Below, piece after piece: positions 1-10,242 of a stretch of 64,000 nt of DNA (its first letter is position 1; each line of letters begins with the position of its first letter). This stretch comes from Bostrychus sinensis (lineage: Eukaryota; Chordata; Actinopteri; Gobiiformes; Eleotridae). The DNA is taken from NCBI GenBank assembly GCA_020698575.1, contig CM036251.1, forward strand, positions 37,344,288-37,408,287, in the 5' to 3' direction. Made by a program: the position numbers and the translations under genes. The notes under the pieces were generated by a model. That model saw only the letters and a program-made list of their open reading frames with translations, made no database searches and had not been told where the DNA came from.

Positions 1-57
1 GGAAATAAAAGGTCACAGTGTCACGTGCCTTGCTCTGCTCCTGAAGTCTTAGTGGAA

Positions 58-58
<1 letters not shown>

Positions 59-127
<69 letters not shown>
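59..127. repeat. (AAAT)n/(AAT)n microsatellite
   Basis: A run of AAAT tetramers passes directly into AAT trimers. No coding meaning. Bases 128-690 that follow hold nothing I recognise. Confidence 0.95.
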
Positions 128-129
<2 letters not shown>

Positions 130-693
130 CAAATGATAGTGCTACTGTCAAATACAGCTCCATGGCATCTTGTCTTTTCATGTTAGTGTACACTCGCAGA
201 GCCTGGTGCGCTCTCTGAACCTGCTGAAGAGAGTTAGCTTTTGTTTCTGTGGAAGGCTCTATGTGCGTTTGAATATTAACCCGAGCTGTCAGGCTGAAAA
301 ATCACTGGTCTTTAAGGAATGTAGGAGGCATAATAATAAAATTATTTAAGATTTAAATAACAAAGAAACAGCTTTAGTTTAACGTAATTTAGCAGAAGTA
401 CCATGCACCAAGTCCCAGCTATAACACTTTCAAATATGTATTTCCTTAATTCTGCAGAAAACCACAAAGACAGCGTTTGGATGTTTTACTAAACAAACCT
501 GCCCTCTACTGGGGAGAGCTGACCACACGCGCACAAGAATGTTATGCATTAAATGAAATGAATGCATTAAAAATACTACAATACTACTACTAAATTTAGG
601 GCCAAGGCGAGATTCCTATAGTATCTGTATTTTTTCCAAATAGAAAGTAACCAGTTCAATTTTTTTAAACATTAAACATGCGCAAAAACTAAT

Positions 694-905
694 ATGAGCA
701 CAAACTTGTACACAAATGTACACAAAACAACTTGGCCATTATGTAAAATATATTTTTCATTGTTAATAAATCAACTGCACCATTGTTATCAGTAAAACTA
801 ATATTTGATATAAACATGTTTACATCATATTTTGGCACACATGGGTTCCATTTTATGAAACATAAAAAAAATATATACTGCTCATAGCACCTTTATTGAA
901 ATGAA
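694..905 (+). repeat. Dispersed repeat family R2, copy 1
   Basis: This stretch shares long near-identical blocks with 28316-28480 and with 60440-60870. Shared landmarks are the block CTTGGCCATTAT, then TCATTGTTAATAAATC, then ACATGTTTACATCATAT, then a terminal ATAGCACCTTTA-like motif. The family is not named here. It is probably a non-autonomous element because no coding sequence is visible. Confidence 0.7.
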
Positions 906-1211
906 TGTCATTTTCAGGCAGTCTAGATTTTGGATTTTTAACACTTACTTTTCTGACTGAAAGTGACTCAGGGTTTGTTCATATTCATGACCTGAACACA
1001 AATACTGTATATGACAATAAATCCAGTTTCTTAGACAGACCTCCAGTGCCGCCTAAAATCAGAAATGTACTTAAATGTACTTAAATGTACTAAAATACAT
1101 CAAATTTGGCACCCTGATTCCTTAGGTGATGACAAACAAAAAAGTCAATGTGGACCATGTGTTATCTGCCGGGTGGGAAAGTGGTTGTCGTCTTACAGCA
1201 AGAAGGTCCCG

Positions 1212-1420
1212 CTTTCTGTTCCTGGACTGTGTGGAGTTTGCATGTTCTCCCTGTGTCTGGTTGGGTTTTCTCCAGGTGCTCCGGTTTCCCCCATCAACCT
1301 AAAACATGCCAATAGGCTAATCCTCCAGCTAGGTACTCCTGAGCAGGATCATGGCTCAGATCTGGAGAAGGGTCATCCACTGCTCTGGACAGGTCACCTC
1401 AGTGACATTGAAGGATAGGT
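1212..1420 (+). repeat. Dispersed teleost repeat fragment
   Basis: It contains the motif GTGTGGAGTTTGCATGTTCT followed by a CTCCGGTTTCCCCC-like block. This combination is very common in fish genomes in non-autonomous repeats. The open frame that crosses it (1065-1418) is accidental. Confidence 0.6.
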
Positions 1421-1883
1421 AAAATGTAGAGAATGAATTTACCTACGAGGGCAGTAAAGTCTGCCTTACATTATCTACAACCACACACGTGAGGCAGTCA
1501 GTAAAGGATTGAAAAATGTACTGTAGTTCTGTAGTCTTAGCCAATTGCAACTTGGATTAAAACATCCAGCATAGCATGGAACCATAAGCACACAATTCAT
1601 GGGGACCACAGACTTAATACAAGAGACCTATCTAACTGATGTTGATTTTTAGAACTGAAGCGTGGGGAAGAACTTTTAGAACTGGGTGGGGAAAATACTA
1701 TTCTTGCAACTCTAAGTACTGGGCTAACGAGAATAATTCACAAAAATATGGCATTCGCTATGAACAAGATGATGAGAAATGCAAATGGATAATTGTCTTT
1801 TTTGTTACTGGACTTCTAAGCAGTGAAAAAATGCTCTGGGAAGTGTCTATGCACCAACAACTGTTGCCAATCTGGCCGTAGCC

Positions 1884-2030
1884 ACGCTTCCATCAATCTG
1901 CCCCAGGACAACTGTGGCTACAGAAGTAGCTTACTACCACCGAGTGTCACTGAGGAGTGACCAGATATTGCAATGTAAAGCGCTTTGGGTATCTAGAAAG
2001 GCACTATATAAAAATCCAAAGCATTAACAA
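1884..2030 (+). repeat. tRNA-like SINE, 3' part
   Basis: The block CTGCCCCAGGACAACTGTGG matches the end of the SINE at 31917-32130. It is followed by the tail motif AAAGCGCTTTGGG and CACTATATAAAA that is typical of abundant fish SINEs. The 5' head is missing, so this copy is truncated. Confidence 0.65.
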
Positions 2031-2094
2031 TTTTAAAAACATTAAATGGGCTTTATGCTATTATTTATATTTCTAATTCAATCTGGTCACCTCT

Positions 2095-2605
2095 AGAACA
2101 GCAGCACGTTTTACAACCTTTAAATATATTATGTGACTAAAAGAAACCGTTTCTAATAATTACTTTATGACTGCTATAAAGAAAGAGGTGAAGAGACCAG
2201 CAGTGGTCTTTTAATCAGAAACAGGGTGAAAAAAAATCATTTTACTTTAAAATTTTTGTATGATGCCATTTTATTCCAAAATGAAAAATGTCTGTGAGGA
2301 GTTCGTGGAAACAGCGCTGTACATTGTTTTGTGGATAAATGAATGAGAGCAGACTGGATGTAGAGGGCTTGTTGATTGGTCAGTGCTTCCTGGAGTTTTC
2401 ATGGCAGGGTTTCATGGGAGAAGTGGAGGTTCATGAAACCAAGCGTTTTGAGGCCTCAGAAAGGCCATGGCAGAGAATACAGAATTACCCAAACACGTGT
2501 AAATGAAACAAAACAAAAATCCAGGCATGTTTTTGAAATATAACATGGGAGAAACTTTGCAGAATATAGCCCCCTTAAAAAATAATTCTAAACCATGCAA
2601 TACTA
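2095..2605 (+). repeat. Dispersed repeat family R1, copy 1
   Basis: About 500 bp aligned by eye with 3836-4330 and with 63815-64000. Shared blocks include AGGTGAAGAGACCAG, AAATGAATGAGAGCAGACTG, GGATGTAGAGGGCTTG and a terminal AATATAGCCCC. Two copies flank the last coding exons of tmem80 and a third sits at the far end of the window. No open frame is conserved among the copies, so it looks non-autonomous. Confidence 0.8.
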
Positions 2606-2668
2606 AATTCTTACACAAAAAGTATTCACAAAAGTCAGAGTTAGTCTTATAAATTGTTAGTTAAAATG

Positions 2669-2674
2669 TTTATT
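2669..2674 (-). terminator. tmem80: Candidate tmem80 polyadenylation signal
   Basis: AATAAA on the minus strand lies about 135 bases downstream of the proposed tmem80 stop codon. It is the first such hexamer after the last inferred exon. Its use is an inference. Confidence 0.35.
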
Positions 2675-2809
2675 CATAAAAACAATATTCACAATAAAAT
2701 TAAAATAATTTATAAAAATCCATAATATACAGAGCAGGTGTGGTCCAGGCGGAAAGCTGAGTCAAGAATATAATCTGAAATCAATGGAAACACAAGCAGA
2801 CAGCACTCA

Positions 2810-2828
2810 TCAGATTTCTATCGGAAAA
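2810..2828 (-). CDS. tmem80: tmem80 exon 5, coding end (tentative)
   Basis: Exon 4 ends in phase 2 at an AG|GTCAGT donor, so a further exon is needed. The first minus-strand acceptor downstream with a usable frame follows TTTATGTTTCAG. It completes the split codon as Ser and reads FPIEI before TGA at 2810-2812. An AATAAA lies at 2669-2674. The resulting protein would be about 152 aa, close to the family length. The tail of this family is poorly conserved, so homology gives no support and another acceptor could be used. Reading through the donor instead would add about 20 residues before a stop. Confidence 0.4.
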
Positions 2829-3036
2829 CTGAAACATAAACAATCTTTAGACCACACCGGCCTTGATTCATGAATACTTTATTTACTTTACTGTACTTCT
2901 GTCACTTTTTTGTTGTGATGTACGGATCATTCCACATGTGGAGCATATGACTAAATGCTACTTGTGTGAATAATTTAAACATGTCCTGAACAATCTAAAG
3001 CTCCTTTCAATAATGAAGAAGTGCTACAGCTGAGCC

Positions 3037-3406
3037 CAGGGTTGCCAAGTCTGCGGTTTTCCCGCAGAATTGGGCGGCATTTTAAGTGTTGACGCTGGTG
3101 AAAAAATTTGTCTGCAGGTTGGGAAGAGCTATTTTTTGTAAATGATAGGCTATTTATCCATATTTTGAGTGACAAATCTTTAAAACCCAAAGCAAATCAA
3201 ACTGAAGCTGGGCCAAATCAGCTCAACTCTGTGTCTGAGGAGCTACTCTGTCTGTGATAGAGGGGCGGGGGGCAGGTCTGTGTTACTGGAGGGGCACCCT
3301 TTGGCGCAGTGGTACTAATTACGGTCGCGTGGTGTTTTCATTCACTGTTCTGCTGGTTTTTAATTTGCTGTTGGGTGGATTTTGACTTTCAGACCTGACA
3401 ACCCTG
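3037..3406. mobile_element. hAT-type MITE with exact 8-bp TSD, in tmem80 intron 4
   Basis: The element begins CAGGGTTGCCAAG and ends CCTGACAACCCTG, forming short terminal inverted repeats. The flanks carry the identical 8-bp duplication GCTGAGCC at 3029-3036 and 3407-3414. An 8-bp duplication plus CAGGG termini fits the hAT superfamily. No coding sequence is present in its 370 bp. Confidence 0.85.
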
Positions 3407-3528
3407 GCTGAGCCTGACACACTGTATCAATTCAGTGTAATCATTTACAGAAAAATTTACAACTTTACATCAGTCTTAAGTTCATTATTAAACAGCTGTG
3501 ATAAAAAGTAATCAGAGTAATAACTGAC

Positions 3529-3730
3529 CTGGCCAGTCTGGCTAATGCGCTGCAGGCCAGGACCCCGCTGACCCCATACAAGAGCAGGAGCACTGAGCTG
3601 AGGATGAGGTCTGCCCACAGCACATACGTCTGCCACAGCAGGAAGTACACAGTCAACAGAACACTGCCCCCGGTGAGCAGGAGGTGAGACAGAACGTAGC
3701 CCTCAGAGTCTGTCAGACTGCCCTTCACAC
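3529..3730 (-). CDS. tmem80: tmem80 exon 4
   Basis: This exon follows the acceptor CTGTGCAG and ends at AG|GTCAGT. It encodes GVKGSLTDSEGYVLSHLLL and then two hydrophobic helices containing the family motif FLLWQTYVLWADLILSS. TMEM80 proteins have a very similar LLWQ..VLWAD..LS segment, which separates them from the sister proteins TMEM216 (LLLQTYVLRLEV) and TMEM17. The family consists of small four-helix membrane proteins linked to the ciliary transition zone. The exon starts in phase 1, matching the end of exon 3, and has no stop in frame. R1 repeat copies lie on both sides, outside the exon. Confidence 0.85.
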
Positions 3731-3835
3731 CTGCACAGGTACGACAAAGGTCTGATCTCAGCTGGGAGGGTGACAGGTTGTTTTCATGTTCCACAATCTG
3801 AAAAGGTCAAAAACTCAGATGGAGGCAGGAGACAG

Positions 3836-4330
3836 TTATCTGACTAAAAGGGAATATTTTTAATAAGTACTTTACTGGTGCCATAAAGAAACAGGTGAAA
3901 AGACCAGCAGAGTGCAGACTGTTGTGGTTTATTGGACATAATTTAAATGATAAAAGGACCTTCACTTCCTTTTATATAATACCATTTTACTCTAAAATGA
4001 AAAAGAATCAGTGGAAACAGAGCTGTACATCATTTTTTGGATAAATGAATGAGAGCAGACTGGATGTAGAGGGCTTGCTGATTGATCAGTGTTGTGGGTG
4101 GGGTTTCGTGGCAGAAGAAGTTTGTGCAACCAAGTGTTTTTAGGGCTTTGAATGGCCATGCCAGAGAATATAGGACTCCACAAACAGAATGAAGCTGTTT
4201 TGAATGAAGCAAAACACAACTTCAGGTACGTTTCTGATGCGGAAACAATATTATAACATGGGAGAAATAGAGGAAAAGTCAATTTTGGATAATATAGCCC
4301 CATTAAAAGAAATATCCAAACCAAAAAAAA
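3836..4330 (+). repeat. Dispersed repeat family R1, copy 2
   Basis: Same block order as at 2095-2605: GTGAAAAGACCAGCAG, ATAAATGAATGAGAGCAGAC, TGGATGTAGAGGGCTTG, a CATGGGAGAAA block, and AATATAGCCCC. It lies in tmem80 intron 3. The region 4331-5329 beyond it is AT-rich DNA in which I see nothing recognisable. Confidence 0.8.
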
Positions 4331-5329
4331 TCTACATTAAACTATATGTTATTTGTTGTAATTCTTGTGGCTGAAGCTACCTTTAGGAGAGAGTAGCAGC
4401 GCTTACAGACAGCAAAGATTAGAGGTTTACTGTTGTAATTTCTCAATTTGATCATTTGTAGAGACTGTAAACAACACAAAATATCTCTGTACAAAGGTAG
4501 AACAGTATATGCATATTTTGTCAAAATTGCATTAATAGTGAAAACAGGCTTCACAGCATCTTTTTTATTTGGACACAGAGCTTTATGGCAGTTGTGTCCT
4601 ATTTTTGAGAAATATTGGTGTTAGTAAGTACACATTTCACACTAATACCAAGGTAGAATGCAGTAACTGCAGCTCAGAATATTCTAACGGACAAATTCAA
4701 CCACACTTACTGCACTCAGCCTTTGTATCACTGTGAGATTTTTGTAGTTACTGTAAAATGCTAGAACAATTTAGGTTTGAACTCTGAAATGGGACACACC
4801 TCAGCCATTAAGCGTAGACATTATTTTGTCAATACACATGGTAATATACTGTACATTTTATGATTTGGGCTGTAAAGATGCTAAATGTTTTTCAGGACAC
4901 ACCATTCAAAGTAACTACACAATTTAGAGGTCAAAGGTTAAATCAGTGGCGATGCTTACGATTGACAAAATTTCATTTATGACAAGGTATCATATCAATA
5001 CACTACCATTCATGTACCTGTGACATACTCGGAAGGACAACATCAAATTTTTAGAGGCATTTCCTCAGTTTCACGGCCTTTGTAGGGCAGCGCTGCATAC
5101 TGATGCTTTAGCAGAACATTCTTCCATGGGATTCTTACCTGCCCTCAATCTTACACTATAGGCCGCAATGTTTCCCATTAATTCAGAAGATTATGGCGGC
5201 CCACCATAGTCTAATTTTGTCCTCCGTAGTCTAAAACTGAACTTTAAAACCTTTTCTCCAAATAAACATAGAAATTAGAGTATATACACTACTAATGCTG
5301 CATATATATTAATACAGATAACTAAACAG

Positions 5330-8095
5330 TAGGGGTGGGAACGATAATTGTTTTTTTCGATGCATCATCGAGTCTATTTAAATGATTCTGCATCGATGCA
5401 GAGATTTTAATAATCGATTTCTTGAGTTTAAATAAATAAATGGCCACCAAAATGTGTTGTCGTCGGCCCACAGAAAGTAGCGCATTTACGTCAGATGCTG
5501 CGCTCGCTAGTACGTGACAAGATGGCGGAACAAATAAAACACATACAAGCGGCGCCAGCCTCATTAAAAACAAATGTTTGGAAACACTTCGGCTTTTATG
5601 ACACAGAGACAGACAGCGGGCAGATACTGGACAAGAGTTACACCGTGTGCAAGGTGTGTGAGATGAAGATAAAATATTTCTGGAATATGACAAACATGAG
5701 GAATCACCTTACACGCCACCACCCAGATGTGAATGCTGGACAAGCTGGACCCGCTGCTAATCAACCGACTCTTCCAGATGCACTGTCCACCACTCTTCCA
5801 GCAAACTCAGAAAGAGCAAGAAAAATAAAAAATTCATTGCCGAGTACATTGCATCAGATTTGCGCCCGTACTCTGTCGTGGAATGAAGGGGGTTTCGCGG
5901 GATGATGCAAACACTGGATCCACGGTATAAAATCCCGTCACGCCGTTTTTTTCTCCGAGACAGCCATACCAAATCTGTACCAAAGCACCAAAATAGCAGT
6001 TTTGGAGTCCCTGAAAAAAGCAGGTAGGATCACGCTGACATGTGATGTGTGGACGTCTGTTGCTATAGATTTGTATGTTACTGTGACAGCCCATTTCATC
6101 ACAGACGACTGGCTGTTGGCGTCTCTTGTGTTGCAATCTAGGGCTGTATACGAAAGTCATACAGGTGCTAATATGGCTGAACTACTACAAAAAGTCACAG
6201 AGGAATGGCAGTTCCCCACGAGAGACTTGGTGTTAGTGACCGACAACGCATCAAACATGGATGTTGCTGCTCAGCTGGGGGGGTTTGAGCATGTACAATG
6301 TTATGCTCACACCTTAAATCTTGCCACTCAGCGAGCGCTCTGTTTACCTTCTGTTGCCAGACTACTTGGGAAAATCAGACGGATCACTACATTTTTTCAT
6401 CGCAGCACTATTGCAAAGCACCAGTTTGAGGAGAACAAAAGTTGTTGGGCCTGCCTCATCACTTGCTAAAAACAGACGTGATTACCAGGTGGAACAGTGC
6501 TCTCGACATGGTTGAGAGATTTCTAGAGCAACAGCCTGCTGTCTCTGCAGCTTTACTTTCTCAGCAGGTGAGAAGAGGAGAGGCAGACCTGTGCACTTTG
6601 AGTGAGATGGACATCTCTAATGCAGAGGTCTTGTGAAGGCCCTCAAGCCACTAAAAGATGCCACAACCTTCATGTCAGCAGAGAGCAGCCCAACTGTATC
6701 TTTGATTGCACCCCTGCATTCACAACTTATTCAAGACACAAAAGTGACAGCAGGAGATTCACATCAAGCAGGCTGTCAATACAGACTTGATTAAACGGTA
6801 CAACAGTGAGCAGGAGAAAAACACACTTCACCTGGCTTCTGCTCTGGACCCTCGATTTAAGAGTCCCCCTTTCCTGACCGAGGAGGACAGAATGGAAGTA
6901 TTCAGCAGAGTGACTGCTGAAGCTGCTGCTTTAGAGGTATGTGCTTATTGATTTACTTGTTAATAATATCTAATTCATAGTTTGCAAAGTTGATCTCATA
7001 TGTAACAATATAAATAGTACAATCTTAACAAAAAAGTATTTACAATAAAAATAGGAATGGCATACAAAAACTGATATGTTTATGCTTACATTACAGCAAA
7101 AGGAGAACCACGTAGAAGAGGAGAACAACAACAACATTGAAGAGGAGGAACAACAGAGAAGAGAACAACATAATGGGAGGCCACAGCAAAACTACACTGG
7201 AGGAGCACACAGCTCCACCTGCCGCCAAGAAAAGACTTTCTGCTTCTCTGCTCCAGAATTTGTTGGGACAGACGTTTACTCACACTAATGCTCAGCCACA
7301 GTCAGCCTTCTCCAGAGCTGAGCGGGAGGTTACCAAGTACTCCAGTGTTCCACCCATTGCTCTGTCTGAAGACCCCCTCAGCTGGTGGGGGGGAAATGCA
7401 GCTACATTTCCTCTGCTTTCTGGGTTGGCCAAGTTATACATGTGTATTCCTGGGACCAGTGTGTCCGCAGAGAGAGTATTTTCAACAGCAGGAGATAGTT
7501 ACTGCTCAGTGTAGTACTATAACACCAGAGCATGTAGACCAGCTAATTTTCTTGCACAAAAACCTAGAATAAGCAGTACTTTCTACAAGCTAAGCTGTTA
7601 TCTGTTGTTAGACCAGCTCCTGTTAGGTTATATTTAGTTTTGAATAATACAGCTGTTCTGTTTGACAGCAATTTATTCCTCAGGGCTATTTCCCACAAGT
7701 TTATGTTAATGTTTTGATAAATAAAGGCAGCTTGTATTATTACTAAAGTTAAGTTATACTATCACTCTACTTGAAATATATTGTATATCGCAGATTGCTA
7801 AACTGCTTTTTTGCAAGTATTATAAGCTATTATAAGTTACAAACATTTGTTACAGCAAATGCTGTCATTGGCACTTTTTGAATATTGTGTTCCTTGCCAC
7901 ATTAATAAAGTATTGGTGTGAAATATAAATCCATGCTTCATCCTTGAGTTCTGTGATTATTTTAAAATATAGCAAATTTTTTTATAGATTACAGAATGAA
8001 AGACAACTTAGTGATGCATCGTAATCGAATCGTGAGCCTTTGAATCGGAATCGAATCAAATCAAATCGTGAGATACCCATAGATCCCCCACCACC
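5330..8095 (+). mobile_element. Decayed autonomous hAT transposon in tmem80 intron 3
   Basis: The left end reads GGGGTGGGAACGATAATTG and the right end reads GAGATACCCATAGATCCCCC, with purine-rich TCGAATC-type subterminal repeats (8017-8075) typical of ZBED-like hAT elements. Between them lies a broken hAT transposase gene. I could not identify a clean 8-bp target duplication, so the exact ends are approximate. The element accounts for most of the 4.5 kb of tmem80 intron 3 and runs opposite to the gene. Confidence 0.85.
5522..7571 (+). pseudogene. hAT (ZBED-like) transposase pseudogene
   Basis: The ATG at 5522 opens a BED zinc finger: WKHFGFYD, then CKVCEMKIKYF and HLTRHHP (about residues 20-65). 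The catalytic core continues from 6002 with TLTCDVWTS, LVTDNASNM and CYAHTLNLATQ, where the D and H/C-rich motifs of the hAT RNase H fold are visible. TRWNSALDM follows at about 6484 and LASALDPRFKS at about 6835. An intron with GTATGT and CAG borders is likely at 6937-7096. The C-terminal hATC dimerisation motif (DPLSWW, PGTSVSAERVFSTAG) lies near 7370-7490. At least four frame changes and early stops separate these parts, so no functional protein can be made. Confidence 0.9.
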
Positions 8096-8256
8096 ACCAC
8101 CCATCTGAGTCAGTGACATCATTACATTCTAGAATGGCTGCAGCCCTTCTCCTCCCCAGTAGCCTACCTAGGCAGCTACACCTGCAGGACACTACCTGAG
8201 ATCTCCAATCTCTGCACATTTTAAACCCCAAAAGTGTCGAACCCGTGGTCTCTCAC

Positions 8257-8349
8257 CACAGAAGAAGTGAAGAAACTCCAGAAGAGCCAGCAGGAAGAGC
8301 AGGGCCACATCCAAACTGAGAGCCTCTGATGGATAGGACAGCTCCAGAG
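8257..8349 (-). CDS. tmem80: tmem80 exon 3
   Basis: The acceptor TGTTTCTTTCAG precedes this exon and a G|GTGAGA donor ends it. It reads TLELSYPSEALSLDVALLF followed by LLALLEFLHFFC. TMEM80 proteins have SYP...LDLALLFL..LE..R at this position, so the match covers the loop and the second helix. Both splice phases (1 and 1) join correctly to exons 2 and 4. The following intron carries the 2.8 kb hAT element. Confidence 0.88.
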
Positions 8350-8415
8350 CTGAAAGAAACACAGATCACAGCCACTTCTACACAGAACGCTGCACATTAC
8401 TGTAAGAGCACTCAC

Positions 8416-8532
8416 TTTTTCTAATGATCAAACCCAGAGTGAAGAGAACGTAGAAAACAACGTACACCACTGTTAGTTTCAGAACGAGCTGAAAACACGC
8501 AGAGGACAGCTGAGGCGCGGTTAAGGCGAGCT
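8416..8532 (-). CDS. tmem80: tmem80 exon 2
   Basis: The exon starts after CTGTCTGCAG and ends at AAAAA|GTGAGT. With one base carried from exon 1 it reads ELALTAPQLSSACFQLVLKL followed by TVVYVVFYVLFTLGLIIRK, the first transmembrane helix and its Lys/Arg cytosolic edge. A second possible acceptor inside (TGTTTTCAG before CTCGTT) would put exon 1 out of frame, so the upstream acceptor was chosen. The SS...LQ..LxL...YY..YxL spacing agrees with TMEM80. Confidence 0.85.
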
Positions 8533-8719
8533 CTGCAGACAGAATCTTTTAACGACACATTCGTGTTTCCAAAAGAGAAAGGATACTACACCCGCGGGCC
8601 TTCCTAAAGTGAAAGGGACAAATAAATGCATAGGTTGTCAATATTCACCATCTCCTGGAAAAAAAAGTATTTAACTTTTTGTACTTTGTTTCTCCAGGAT
8701 CTATAGCAACGCATCACTC

Positions 8720-9000
8720 ACCTCCTCCGTGCGTCGCCATTTTGGACATGTCCAACGATTCAAGTCTTAAATAGAAGGAGAATGTCGCCATCTATTGACA
8801 AAGAAGTGTCAGCCTTGTCCAGGGCCGGGAGTCCCGTGGTGACAAACATAAGGGGTGTTTTTCAAAGCCCAGGTACCTTGGTTGAATCGGAAGGGGAAAA
8901 TTGTCAGGGAACTTCTTCTCTAACCGGATGTACGATAAACTTAAAAATCGCGTGGCTAATTATCATAAATCCACAGCAGTGTTCAGTGTGGCTGTGTTAA
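8720..9000. promoter_or_regulatory. tmem80 promoter, possibly bidirectional
   Basis: The region upstream of the tmem80 start has a YY1-like motif at 8731-8745 (minus strand) and ETS-like motifs TCGGAAGGG near 8887 and ACCGGATGT near 8923. No TATA box is seen. In mammals TMEM80 shares a bidirectional promoter with DEAF1. The divergent exon here does not look like DEAF1. Confidence 0.45.
8722..8749 (-). CDS. tmem80: tmem80 exon 1, coding start
   Basis: The sequence reads MSKMATHGG and ends in phase 1 at G|GTGAGT. Two in-frame ATGs are present (8749 and 8740). The second has the context AAAATGGCGAC, a YY1-like element often found over the start codon of housekeeping genes, so either may be used. 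Neighbouring DNA is CpG-rich, as expected for a promoter. Phase agreement with exon 2 supports the exon although it is short. Confidence 0.75.
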
Positions 9001-9039
9001 TGCTGCTGACTGTCCAGAGCAGAGACAGAGCTGCTGTCG
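8928..9039 (+). CDS. Possible signal-peptide first exon (unidentified)
   Basis: An ATG at 8928 opens 37 codons ending at a strong CG|GTGAGT donor. The predicted peptide starts MYDKLKNRVANYHK, then has a hydrophobic stretch STAVFSVAVLMLLTV and a polar end QSRDRAAV. This resembles a leader or signal-anchor exon of a secreted or membrane protein. I find no convincing second exon before the CACTA-like element at 10243. It could equally be a decayed gene or chance. I cannot assign a function. Confidence 0.25.
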
Positions 9040-9534
9040 GTGAGTCTCAGAGAATATTTACCACAGCCTGTTCTGTGTGGATTTCAGCAGCGTTTCATCT
9101 TTAAACCTGAGTTTCTGTGAGTCAGAGATGATTCTGGAGTCTGTGGAGTTAGTGCAGAGCTCTTTATTAAACAGAGCTATATCTTCTCTTATATGGAGTG
9201 ATTTGGGGTTATTTCTGTACATTGTAATGTTTAAAAGATCATTTAAATTAGCGCTGCAGTGGAGGATAAGGTGCGCTTATTGTAGTCCATTTCCTACTGC
9301 GGTCAAGCCAGCCGGCGTTTGTTTATCCGGGATCAAGTGAGCCGCTCCTAAATTTTGAGTGCGCTAATATAGCATTCTTTACGGCAGTTGTCGTGCCGCC
9401 GCCAGGGGGAGCGACACACACGAGAGTAACCACAGAGAGTTTAGAAGCACATTTACACACCTTTTCCCCTAATTTAACAAAATATAATATATAATAATAA
9501 TATAATATATTCTCTATAAGCCTAAGAAATGACT

Positions 9535-10242
9535 GACTGTGCTATGTACTTCTACCACCATTACCTCTGGTACTACTTTCACACCATGAAATACTTTTTT
9601 CATGAAGTTAGTAATGACTAAAATTAAACTCATTATGTACTGTATCATACTGTATTTGAGATTGAATATATATCTAAAAAAAAAAAAAATCAAAAAAGTA
9701 CACAATGAAACCTGCTTATACCTATTAAGTACATCCAGTACTACTACCACCAAGAGTATGAAGTGCCTGTACTGTGTACTTTTTGTGTAATTGTATTTCA
9801 AAGTACCTAGTAATGCATACAAATAGGCAAAATATTATGATTTTGAAGTTGAATAAAAAACTTAGTTCAAAAATGTACACAATGAAACCCACTTATAATG
9901 TACATGCAGTACTAATACCACTGAGAGCATGAAGTACTTTTACTGTGTACTTTTTGTGTAAGTGTACTTCAAAGTACCTAGTAATGCGTACAAATTGACT
10001 CAATATTATGATTTTGTAGTTGAGTAAAAAACTTATTTCAAAAAAGTATGCAATGAAACCCACTTATACATATTATGTACATGAGGTACTACTGCCACTG
10101 AGAGCATCAAGTACTTTTACTGTGTACTTTTTGTGTAATTGTACTTTGTAAAGTAACTAGTAATGCATACAAATTGACAAAATATGCTAATTTTGAAGTT
10201 GAATAAAAAAACTTATTTTAAAAAAGTACGCAATGAAACCTG
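9535..10242 (+). repeat. Tandem repeat, about 171-179 bp unit, about 3.9 copies
   Basis: The landmark CTAGTAATGC recurs at 9807, 9978 and (as CTAGTAATGC after AAGTAA) 10157. Other shared blocks are TACTGTGTACTTTTTGTGTA and CAATGAAACC. The array stops exactly at the left end of the CACTA-like element. A single partial unit in reverse orientation continues at its right end (17546-17615). Confidence 0.85.
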
